Origin: Aegilops tauschii subsp. strangulata
Taxonomy: Eukaryota > Streptophyta > Magnoliopsida > Poales > Poaceae
Length of the DNA stretch: 64,000 nucleotides
NCBI RefSeq assembly: GCF_002575655.3
Contig: NC_053037.3
Span: 139,201,207 to 139,265,206, forward strand
Reading direction: 5' to 3'
Shown here: positions 1 through 9,904 of the stretch, piece by piece
How the letters are laid out: the number at the start of each line of letters is the position of its first letter
How positions within the stretch are numbered: the stretch's first letter is position 1
Notes under the pieces: generated by a model
The model's input: only the letters and a program-made list of their open reading frames with translations
Database searches by the model: none
Told to the model about the DNA's origin: nothing
Position numbers and translations under genes: made by a program

Positions 1-65
1 GTGATGACCCTTATGAGTAACCCGGCCCCACCGGGCGGGTGACTCTAAGGTTTATATCCTCAACA
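1..65 (-). repeat. T1 3' LTR, first 65 bases only
   Basis: The bases match the end of the complete LTR copy at 12517-12581 almost exactly (one visible difference, cccca versus cacac). Read on the minus strand, this is the LTR start TGTTGAGGATATAAACC. The rest of this LTR lies left of the window. Confidence 0.9.
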
Positions 66-80
66 TTAGGCCCCAGATTG
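66..80 (-). other. T1 polypurine tract
   Basis: On the minus strand, a G-rich purine stretch (CTGGGGCCTAA) lies directly before the LTR start at 65. This is the position where plus-strand DNA synthesis is primed in LTR elements. The tract is short and interrupted, so the exact boundary is uncertain. Confidence 0.5.
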
Positions 81-346
81 ATTTGAGCCGGCTCATGTCA
101 ATCTTCAATTCTTTCGACAGAAAATCTCCGGCTTACAATTGTGTGAAGGCCATAACCCGGCGTGATGTCATCCTCTGGAGTCCGGGTAATCCGCCGTGAC
201 GTCATCTTCCATTAAGTCCGTTTTTTACTCCACCATATCCGCAACGGATCTTATCTTTACTGTCATCCCGCAAATCGAGGCGTTTTATGATGAGATAACC
301 GCGTCGTGGCCTCCTCGTTTCTTGCGCCCACTTATGAGTCTGGTCT

Positions 347-355
347 TATAAATAG
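347..355 (+). promoter_or_regulatory. TATA box of the T1 antisense gene
   Basis: TATAAATAG stands alone in a mixed-composition stretch, and a C/T-rich then CCG-repeat leader (about 365-449) follows it, as in many grass pol II promoters. It points towards the plus-strand gene at 1131-4569 and away from the LTR. Transcription would be expected to start around 375-385. This is inferred from sequence alone. Confidence 0.55.
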
Positions 356-377
356 CCCGACCCTCGGGTCTTCTCCA

Positions 378-1130
378 TTCTCCCCCTTCTGTCGTCTCCT
401 TCCTCTCGCTGCTCCCGTGCTGCTCGAGCTCCGCCGCCGCCGCCGCCGCAACAGAGCTCTGCGTCCTCGTCGACCTTGGCCGCTGCATCACCCTGAACTG
501 TCCAGAGAACCGCGGCGAACCCTCGCAGCACATCCGCATATGTAAGTTCCTTCCTCTCCGTTCCCCAGATCTGCATTAAGATCTTCGAGTTCACCGGTGT
601 TCTTCGCTATTCGTCATGAACTCTTCATAGATTTCACCACCACCGCCCTTTCTTGATCTTAAGATAGTGTAAAACCAACGCGACGGCTGTTTAGCACCCA
701 TTTCAAATGCAAGTAGACCTCTTTTTACTGCATAAAGGCTCCGTTCGAGCCCAAGAACTTCCTTTGCGTCTGTTTTTAGGTCTAGAAACTTTCCTTTTAG
801 CCGACCGTTTTGATCCAAATTATTTACTGCAATGTGTGAAACCTGTTTTCACCACACTTAGTAAAAAACTGTACCTGCTGGGTCATGGCGGTTTACATTT
901 CCGGCTTAAAGAAGCCACGCGCCGTAAAAAAATTCCGGCTCATTTGCAGCAAGGCTGTAGATAATTGAATTACTCTCAAGACCTCCAGCGGCTTAGATAA
1001 CCCGATGCACCTAGATATATGTCATTAGTCCCCTCCATAAGCCGCCACTTTAACATTGAACTGTAAATTTCCTCCGGCTTATAATTAAACCGGGCATGTT
1101 TCCTTTTATCATAGGCTTCCGACTTTCACC
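378..1130 (+). other. 5' leader of the T1 antisense gene with a leader intron
   Basis: The leader contains a (CCG)n run at 431-448. A strong donor (GTAAGT at 542) and acceptor (TTTTATCATAG ending 1114) would remove a 573-base intron and join the leader to 1115, just before the start codon at 1131. The intron has no convincing coding potential. The leader start at 378 is a guess from TATA spacing. Confidence 0.45.
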
Positions 1131-4100
1131 ATGCCTCCCAAAGATCCTAAAGCACCCATCACATGCAATTGGATGAGGTCCAACGTCACCGACGAGACTT
1201 TAGCGGATTTTGTAAAGTCGGGTTACCTGCCCAAGAAGGACGTCATGTCCTACCGTGCCCCCGACCCATCAGAGGAGAGACCACAACCAAGGGACGGGGA
1301 GGTGGTCATTTTTGCGGATCATATGAGCCGGGGCTTCGCACCGCCCGGCTCAAAGTTCTTTAGAGACGTGCTGAACTTCTTTGACCTGCGGCCACAAGAC
1401 ATAGGACCCAACTCGGTGTCGAATATATGCAACTTCCAAGTGTTCTGCGAGGTCTACCTTGGAGAAGAGCCCAGCCTGCTGCTCTTAAGAGAGCTCTTCT
1501 ACCTGAACCGCCAGAACGAGTGCGCCAACGGGCCAAGTTTGGAACTTGGCGGAATCTCCATTCAGCGACGGAGAGACTGCCTCTTCCCTTACGCCGAGCC
1601 GCCAAGCCACCCAGAGTACTGGAACCAGACGTGGTTCTACTGCCAAGACACGTCGCCGGCTGATGAGAGCCCGCTGCCCGGCTTTCGCCCCTCGCGTCTG
1701 GAACCAACACACCCTCTGTCAGACAAGCTAACTCAAGCGGAGCGCCAACCTCTGCTCCCCACCATTAACAAGATCAAGGCTCTCCTGGGAAATGGTCTCA
1801 ATGGAATTGACCTGGTTCGGGTCTGGATCTCGTGGCGGGTGATCCCCTTGAGCCGCCGCCCCGGCTTAATGTGCGAGTACACAGGCCGGAAAGATGACCC
1901 CCTGCGACATAGCCGCAACGATCTTCCTGAAGACGTTGCTGAGGACATGACCAAGGCTCTCCTGAACGAGAGCTTGGCAGACTGCGGGAGGACCGGCTTA
2001 AGTCCCTTCTGCAAGACCAACCCGGCCCCAGCGGTAAGCCGCTGATATGGACATCTTATTTTCTTCCGTAGATAGCTTTCATCTGAACCTTAAGAAATCG
2101 TCATTGTATTCTTCAGGCCGATGACAAATTTTGGAAGGTCAAATATGACCATGAGGCGGCCAAGAAGGCCAGGAAGGCTAAGAAAGCCGCCAAGAGAGCC
2201 GCTCCCCGCAAGAAGGGAAGTAGGCCTACTGCTTCAGAGCTGCTGCAACTAAGCGACAGCTCCGAGTCAGAGGTAACCCCTGAACCTGTAAGCTCTTGTT
2301 GCATTTGTTGTTTATTTCTGTCCACCTTATCAATACTGTTCATCAACAGGATAACACCGGAGCAAGTAACCCGGTGGTTGAAGAGGTAATGACACTTTCC
2401 TCCGACTCGGAGCCCTTGCCAAGGCTGAAAGTCCGAAGGGTAACCCGGAAAGTAAGATTTTCTCATCCTTTAGCTTATCAAGATCCTCAATTTCTTTTGA
2501 AGCAACAGATTCATGAGAGCCGGCGGCACACCCGGACCAACAAGGACGCTGACCTCTCCTCCGGCTTACCTGACGCATCGAGGAAACGCCGAACCGAGGT
2601 TATCTCCAACTTGTACCCTTTTCATCCTTTGGCGGGTGTTATACGTCAACCGCTCAATTCTTCTGATTCAAACTATCAGGAAACCTCACCCTCCTCTGGT
2701 GACTCGATGCAATCAAACCTGCCGGCCTTCAAGACCGTACCCGGGTAATGATGACCATCTCTTGTTGTGCTTATCTTTTCTCATACCTTTGTACTAATCT
2801 TTTTGTCCTTTCAGTGCCCAGGCAAAGCTCACCAAGAGGGCGAAAAAGAACAAACCGGTCGAAGAGCCGGACTTGCCTGAACCGGAGGTAGCAGCTCAAG
2901 AACCGCCAGCTGCCTCTGCTCCTGAAGCCACCGCTCCAACCAACAAGTCAACCGCAGAAGCTTCTGCTAACCCGGAGACCTCCAGCCCGGCTCAGCCGGT
3001 CAATGACCCGGACGTGGTAATCACCCAGACAGAGTTTGTTGAGCCGGGGAGACCTACTGCGCTGGCCAAGTGCTCCGCCAAGGAGGAGTTGCTAAAGCGC
3101 CGCCGGGCTAATCTGGACCTCACCGACTACGCCAATCTGAACATCGGAGAGATCGTCTCTGGCTATGTCAGTCAGGTGCACAAGAGCCGGGATGCAGAGA
3201 TCGGCATGGTGAACCAGATTCAGCAGAAGTCTGAGGTACACCATTCTTCTTTCCTCTTGCTTACTACATAGTTATCTTGTTATTCTTACCATACTCTAGC
3301 CCCCAAGTCTACCACTTATGATAGAATATGTTGTAGACTTAAGTTCCGGCTTACTCGCTTGAACCGGTAATTTGTAAATAGAAACGTTCGATATGCATTA
3401 GCCCCCAAGTGCCAAGTGTCTTTGCTTGGAAAGTGCTTGGGACTTTAAAATTGCATAATAACTGTTCATCCTATAACCCGGAAATTATGCAGGCTGCTTG
3501 CAAGAAGCTTGAAGCTGACATCTCCGATCTGAAGACCCGCTTGAGGACGCAAGAAACTGAGACCCGGAAGGCCAATGCCAAATTTGTGTCCAGTATTGCT
3601 GCGCAAGAAAAGCTGAAGACGGACTTTGACGCTGAATGGAAAGCTTGGGCCGAAGAGAAGGCTACTCTGGTGAACCGGGCCGAACAGGCGGAGAAGGCTC
3701 TGACAGAGAAGACCGCCGAACTCTCCGGCTTGAAGCGCCACGTGTCCCAGATGGTTGCCGCAATCTTCGGTAAGTCATTCCACCGGCTTTCATCCAGTTT
3801 ATAATCTTTATGTCTCATAACCCATCATTGTCGGCGGCTTATCTTACTCTGTTAAACAGGTCCCAGAAGCGCCAACCTCAACCAAAGTGTGGTGACCAAG
3901 TTGAAGGCCGTGTACACCCTGGTGGAGCAACTCTACACTGGGTCACATCGCGCCTTGGCCGTGGTGGCCCTATCCAATGAGGTGCCGACTCACCTGGCGG
4001 AAGTTCTTCGCCGGCTTGCCGTTCTTCCTCAACGTGTCCAAGAGCTGCGACGGGCCTCTGCAAGAGCCGGAGCCATAGCTGCTCTGAGCCGGGCCAAGGC

Positions 4101-4569
4101 GTTCCTTCCAGAACTAGACCCGGCGGACATTGCCCTTGGCTACCCCAGCTTGAAGGAAGACGGCACCCCCTTCGACCAAAGGGACTTTGCAGCCTGCGTG
4201 AAGATCGTATGCCCGGTGGCCACTCTGATAGGAAACGACACGGATCTAACCAAGTATCAGCCGGGTTACGATGCAGAGAATCAGAGGATCCCCACCCCGC
4301 GTTATGAAGCCATCAGCTTAGTCCCGCCGACTCGTAAGCACACCTTTGCCCCGGAGATTGACCCGGTCGGGTTAATTGTCGAGGAAGCTCAATTTGAAGC
4401 TCTGAGCGGCATTGACTGGAAGTCGTCAACTTTCAGGTCTTGGGAACAGCCGGAGGAGCGGAGAGGGATGAGCCGGAAACTTCAACCCAGCAAGCATCGT
4501 AACTCTGCAGGCGGCTTATTTAAACAATGCTTCACCCTTTTGGACTCGATGAGTCTTGTAATAGAATAG
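1131..4569 (+). CDS. T1 antisense gene: spliced Transposase_28-like (gypsy-type transposon) protein, about 958 aa
   Basis: This is a plus-strand gene opposite to gag-pol. Predicted exons are 1131-2033, 2117-2287, 2350-2744, 2815-3235, 3493-3769 and 3860-4569. Every junction has GT/AG ends, all phases agree, and the total of 2877 nt is 958 codons plus a stop with no interruption. The start has a good context (TTTCACCATGCC). Residues 1-301 resemble the grass family often labelled Transposase_28 or putative gypsy type transposon (HMSRGF..PGSKFFR, NFFDLRPQDIGPNS, WYFC-like aromatic patch near 170). A lysine/arginine patch near 318-340 looks like a nuclear signal. A Pro/Ala/Glu-rich linker follows to about 630, then a coiled coil (631-722), then a C-terminal helical domain. 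Exon 3 could hold one or two further short introns. The function is unknown; the family is known as an extra antisense ORF of Tat elements. Confidence 0.75.
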
Positions 4570-5590
4570 GACCAACACTTTAACTTTGCCGTGCCATCGT
4601 GCACCCGTTGAATGCTGAATGCCATTGAAGTTGTCTCTTTATATTTCTCCGGGTCATAGTTGATGATTCATGTTTCCTTGAGCTTAAATAGTTGTCTTTA
4701 ACTATCCTGCACAGAAAGACAAATCACAAGTCTCTAGGCGGCTTACCGCACGGATAATCAAAGTCTTATGCATATAACCCGGAACATGAATCACAAAGAC
4801 TGGTCCTCAATTATGTCCTTGATATAACCGTAACAACACACTTACCGGCCTGCAAGCACACTTCCGGCTTAGATAACCCGGGTAATAAGGTTGGTACCTC
4901 AATTCCGGTTTACCAGTCTTAATAACGCCGATTGCGTTCGACTAGTAATGTAAATCAAAGTTAAGCCGGCAAAGTGAGACCCGCCGTGCATACTTGAAAT
5001 AATCAGAAGAACTCGCTATAAATCAGAAAAAACTTAGGGGCTTCCGGTTCGAATACGACCAGAGACCCGTCCCAAAGGGGTTATGCTAGGATTCGAACGC
5101 GATCATATAGCCCCCAGTGGGTGTGGCGATGCCAATCAAGAGGGTACCGACAGCTATGTTCTCTTTGGTTCGAATACGACCCATGTTTGAACAGGAAGCC
5201 CCCAAATGACCTTAAGAATTGTTTAACGACGCTGATTCGAATACGATCCACGTCGGTTCCCAAAGGGGGTTGAACTGTGATTCAGATATGATCAAAGAAA
5301 ACTCCCCAATGAGCTCGGCACTTTGCCAATCAAATGGGTATCGACAGCTATGTTCTCTTTGGTTCGAATACGACCTATGTTTGAACAGGAAGCCCCCAAG
5401 TGACTATATTGCGTATGGCTAGATCCGAATACGATCATAAACCAGATCCCCCTTCAAGTTATCATGTGATCTTGCAATGAAAACAACACGTTCACCTTTG
5501 GAGGAGAAAAAAGGACAGAGGTCCTGCTTTATTGCTTATCATAATATATACATGGCTTAGAGAAATATGTACATTATGAGAGCCGGTGGC
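4570..5590. other. T1 spacer between the antisense gene and the pol 3' end
   Basis: This 1-kb non-coding stretch lies between two convergent coding regions. No ORF of note is present. It should hold the 3' UTR and polyadenylation signals of the plus-strand gene. Its second half contains a duplicated 80-base unit and several copies of a TTCGAATACGA motif, listed separately. Confidence 0.6.
5046..5436 (+). repeat. Dispersed TTCGAATACGAYC motif array with an 80-bp direct repeat
   Basis: GGTTCGAATACGACC occurs at 5046-5060, 5167-5181 and 5361-5375. Variants lie at 5091-5104, 5234-5249, 5279-5293 and 5422-5436. Two of the exact copies sit in an 80-base direct repeat (5131-5210 and 5325-5404) that also shares a TCGACAGCTATG-like segment and a GAAGCCCCCAA end. 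The rest between the repeats is not alike, so this is not a simple tandem array. Confidence 0.8.
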
Positions 5591-7189
5591 TTAAGTGTAA
5601 TAAGGCCGAAGCTGAGCTATGTTCCACGGCCGACGGGTCTCTTCCTCCGACTTACGTGAATATTTGTTCTCCCGAATGTCAATGAGGTAATATGACCCGT
5701 TGTGCAAATTCTTGCTGACCACAAAGGGCCCTTCCCAAGGCGGGGATAGCTTGTGCGCGTCTGTTTGATCTTGGATGAGCCGGAGCACCAGATCGCCTTC
5801 CTGGAAGACCCGGGATTTAACCCGGCGACTGTGATAACGGCGCAGGTCTTGTTGGTAAATCGCTGAGCGAGCTGCTGCCACATCACGCTGTTCGTCCAAC
5901 AAGTCAAGAGCATCTTGGCGCGCCTGTTCATTATCCACCTCCACATAAGCCGCCACTCGAGGTGAGTCGTGACGGATGTCACTGGGGAGAACTGCTTCCG
6001 CTCCATAAACCATGAAGAAAGGCGTGAAACCTGTAGACCTGTTAGGAGTAGTGTTGATGCTCCACAACACGGAGGGTAACTCCTCCACCCAACAACCCGG
6101 CGTCCGTTGTAAAGGGACCAGAAGCCGGGGTTTGATGCCTTTCAGAATCTCCTGATTAGCCCTCTCAGCTTGACCATTGGATTGAGGATGAGCCACTGAT
6201 GAAACATCAAGTCGAATATGCTCTGGTTGACAAAACTCCTCCATGGCGCCTTTGGATAGATTGGTACCATTATCAGTTATAATGCTGTGTGGAAAGCCAA
6301 AACGAAAGATCACCTTTTTCATAAACTGAACTGTCGTGGCTGCATCACACTTGCTAACTGGCTCCGCTTCAACCCACTTGGTAAATTTGTCAACTGCCAC
6401 CAAGAGGTGGGTCTTCTTATCCTTGGACCTTTTAAAAGGCCCAACCATATCAAGCCCCCAGACCGCAAAGGGCCAAGTAATTGGGATCATCCTCAGCTCC
6501 TGAGCCGGCACATGAGCCCGTCGCGAGAACCTTTGGCAACCATCACATTTACTGACCAAGTCCTCCGCATTAGCATGAGCCATCAGCCAATAAAAACCAT
6601 GACGAAAAGCCTTGGCCACAAGAGACTTTGAGCCGGCGTGATGGCCACAATCCCCTTCATGAATCTCACGCAAGATCTCTTGACCTTCCTCAGGGGAGAC
6701 ACAGCGCTGGAACGCTCCCGTAACACTGCGGCGATGCAACTCACCATTGATAACAATCATTGACTTAGACCGCTGGGTTATTTGTCTGGCCAAAGTTTCA
6801 TCCTCAGGCAAATCTCCCCGGGTCATGTAAGCCAGATAGGGCACTGTCCAGTCCGGGATGATGTGGAGAGCCGCCACCAGTCGTGCCTCCGGGTCAGGGA
6901 CAGCCAAGTCTTCCTCTGTAGGCAACTTAACAGAAGGGTTATGCAAGACGTCCAGGAAAATATTAGGCGGCACCGGCTTTCGCTGAGAGCCCAGCCGGCT
7001 TAAAGCATCAGCCGCCTCGTTCTTCCTGCGATCGATGTGCTCTACTTGGTAACCCTGAAAGTGCCCAGCAATGGCATCAACTTCACGGTGATAAGCCGCC
7101 ATGAGAGGGTCCTTGGAGTCCCACTTTCCTGATACTTGTTGAGCCACCAAGTCTGAGTCGCCGAAGCACCTTACCCGGCTCAAGCTCAT
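5591..7189 (-). pseudogene. T1 pol 3' part: second RNase H tail and integrase
   Basis: This is the C-terminal part of the T1 polyprotein. The first about 60 residues finish the Tat-specific second RNase H (RCFGDSDLV, NEAADALSR). The integrase follows: an HHCC zinc finger (CGHH ... CDGCQR), then the core with D in GLDMVGPF, D in ITDNGTN and E in SNGQAERAN, so the DDE triad is present. The C-terminus ends in RPWNIAQLRPYY, the usual end of this polyprotein. It is cut off from the upstream pol by an in-frame TAG at 7190-7192, where related elements have a glutamate codon, so it would not be made as one protein. Confidence 0.85.
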
Positions 7190-8794
7190 CTACTTAGCCA
7201 TCCGAAGACCGTGGAGCAAGGCCTCGTACTCAGCTGCATTGTTGGTGCAAGGAAACATCAATTGTAGCACATAATGGAACTTGTCACCTTTAGGGGAAGC
7301 CAACAGGACTCCAGCCCCCGAGCCCTCCAATTGCCTGGACCCATCGAAGTGAATAGTCCAATATGTGTTATCCGGCTTTTGTTCGGGCACTTGTAGCTCT
7401 GTCCAATCATTGACGAAATCCACCAAGGCCTGAGATTTAACAGCAGTGCATGGCACGTATTTCAGACCATGAGGTCCGAGCTCTATAGCCCACTTAGCCA
7501 CTCTCCTTGTGGCCTCTCTGTTCTGAATGATATCTCCAAGTGGGGCAGAACTGACCACAGTGATGGGGTGACCCTGGAAATAATGCTTAAGCTTCCGGCT
7601 TGCCATGAACACACCATAGACAAGCTTCTGCCAATGCGGATATCGCTGCTTGGACTCAATGAGTACTTCGCTGACATAATAAACCGGCCGCTGAACCGGA
7701 TGCTCCTTACCCTCTTCCTTGCGCTCCACCACCACGGCCACATTGACGGCTCGTGTGTTAGCAGCCACATACAGCAATAAAGGCTCCTTGTCAACTGGAG
7801 CAGCAAGGACTGGTGGCTCGGCCAGCTGTCTCTTCAAATCCTCAAAAGCAGTATTAGCTGCATCATTCCAGACAAAGTCATCAGTTTTCTTCATCAACTG
7901 ATATAATGGCATGACCTTCTCCCCCAAACGGCTTATAAAATGGCTTAAAGCAGCGACACGACCCGCCAGGCGCTGGACGTCGTTTATACACGCCGGCTTA
8001 GCCAGGGAGGTGATGGCCTTGATCTTCTCCGGGTTAGCTTCAATACCTTTGTTAGAAACCAAGAAACCCAAGAGCTTGCCTGCAGGAACACCAAAAACAC
8101 ATTTGGCCGGGTTAAGCATCATCTTGTAGACCCGGAGATTATCAAAGGTTTCTCTCAAATCATCTATCAAGGTTTTCTCCTCCCTGGACTTAACCACAAT
8201 ATCATCCACATAAGCATGGACATTGCGCCCAATCTGGTTATGAAGACAGTTCTGCACGCAACGCTGATAAGTCGCCTGTGCACTTTTGAGCCCAAAAGGC
8301 ATAGATACATAGCAGAAGGCTCCAAAGGGAGTGATGAACGTCGTCTTCTCCTGGTCCTTAACTACCATTTTAATCTGATGGTATCCAGAATAAGCATCCA
8401 AGAAACTCAAGCGCTCGCAACCCGCCGTAGCATCAATGATTTGATCAATACGGGGAAGGGCGAAAGGATCAGCCGGACACGCCTTGTTCAAGTCCGTGTA
8501 GTCCACACACATCCGCCAGGTGCCGTTCTTCTTGAGTACGAGCACCGGGTTAGCTAACCACTCTGGGTGAAAGACTTCAACAATAAACCCGGCCGCCAAG
8601 AGCCGGGCCACCTCTTCACCAATAGCTTTCCGCCTCTCTTCATTAAACCGCCGAAGGAATTGCCTGACCGGCTTAAATTTCGGATCAACATTGAGAGTGT
8701 GCTCAGCGAGTTCCCTAGGTACACCTGGCATGTCAGACGGTTTCCATGCAAAAATGTCCCTATTCTCACGGATGAACTCGATGAGCGCGCTTTC
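7190..8794 (-). pseudogene. T1 reverse transcriptase, RNase H and start of second RNase H
   Basis: The reverse transcriptase has the motifs EVFHPEWLANPVLVLKK, FLDAYSGYHQI (first catalytic Asp) and YVDD at 8201-8212. It continues through a connection/RNase H region (LLLYVAANTRAV ... QRPVYYVSE) and into a second RNase H (HFDGSRQLEGSGAG). Paired RNase H domains mark the Tat lineage. The reading frame is bounded by TAG at 8795-8797 upstream and TAG at 7190-7192 downstream; both are in the same frame as the flanking pol, so only nonsense changes, not frameshifts, break it here. Confidence 0.87.
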
Positions 8795-9904
8795 CTATTT
8801 TGGATCCAGATTGGCACTGATGCTAAACTGCTGAGATGAATCTCCTGGAATGAAATCAACAAGTTTAGTCTCATCAGCCGACTTAAATTTCATTGCCGGC
8901 TCATGCTCCGTAGTTGGCTTTTTCAGAGAGGTCATATCTGTTGGGTCAACATTGTCTTTGTAAAACTTCAACTCCTCTGTTGCGCAAACAGATTCTGCAT
9001 AAGCTGCATCGCCTTCCTCACACTCCAAGGCCACCTTCCGGCTGCCGTGAACCGTAATGGTCCCATTATGACCCGGCATCTTGAGCTGTAAATACACGTA
9101 ACACGGCCGAACCATGAACTTGGCGTAAGCCGGCCGCCCAAATATGGCATGGTACGGACTTCTTATCTTGACGACCTCAAAGGTCAATTTTTCCACCCTG
9201 TAGTTGTGCTCGTCTCCAAAGGCCACTTCCAACTCGATCTTGCCGACCGGATAATCTGACTTACCAGGTACCACACCATGGAAAATAGTGTTTGACTGGA
9301 TGAGGTTCTTATCAATCAACCCCATACGACGGAAAGTCTCATAATAGAGGATGTTGATGCTGCTGCCTCCATCCATGAGCACCTTAGTGAACTTATATCC
9401 TCCCACCTGAGGAGCCACCACCAAGGCCAAGTGACCCGGATTATCCACCCGGGGAGGGTGATCCTCCCTACTCCACACTATAGGCTGCTCAGACCATCGT
9501 AAATTGCGTGGAACCGCCGGCTCAACAGCATTCACAGCCCTCTTATGAAGCTTCTGATCTCGCTTACACAGACTGGTGGTAAATACATGGTACTGTCCAC
9601 CGCTAAGCTGCTTTGGATTGGTCTGATAACCCCCCTGCTGCTGTTGATGACCCTGGCCGGACTGCTGATTAAAGCCCCCTTGACCGTTCTGAGGATTAGA
9701 ATTTGAGCCGCCGCCCGGGCCATGAAAGCCGCCGGCGCCTGAGCCACCGCCCGGGCCATTGTTGCCGTTAAAGGCGTTAGAATTCTTAATGGCCTTCATG
9801 ATTGCACAATCCTTCCATAGATGCGTAGCTGGCTTCTCTCTAGAGCCATGCCTTGGACAAGGCTCATTCAACAGTTGCTCCAGCGTCGGGCCTGACCCGC
9901 CAGC
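8795..9904 (-). pseudogene. T1 gag C-terminus and aspartic protease
   Basis: The frame continues from gag after a TGA at 9905-9907. It begins with a CPRHGSREKPATHLWKDC segment, then a Gly/Asn/Gln-rich stretch, then a retropepsin whose catalytic loop reads LMDGGSSINILY near 9370, followed by FHGVVPGKSDYPVG and FGRPAYAKF. It ends with an amber codon at 8795-8797 before the reverse transcriptase. The DGG-S form of the active site, rather than DTG, is usual for this lineage. Confidence 0.83.

Noticed and set aside
707..964. 85-codon open frame in the T1 leader intron
   Set aside because: No similarity to any family I know, lies inside a well-bounded intron, and has no start context; treated as chance.
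2296..2797. Two overlapping frames in the middle of the T1 antisense gene
   Set aside because: Only the 2296-2748 frame joins in phase with both neighbours; the 2513-2797 frame is a shadow.
5131..5404. Repeated units with unlike spacers, CRISPR-like at first sight
   Set aside because: Only two long copies, 80 bases each, irregular short motifs, in a plant retrotransposon; no array geometry.
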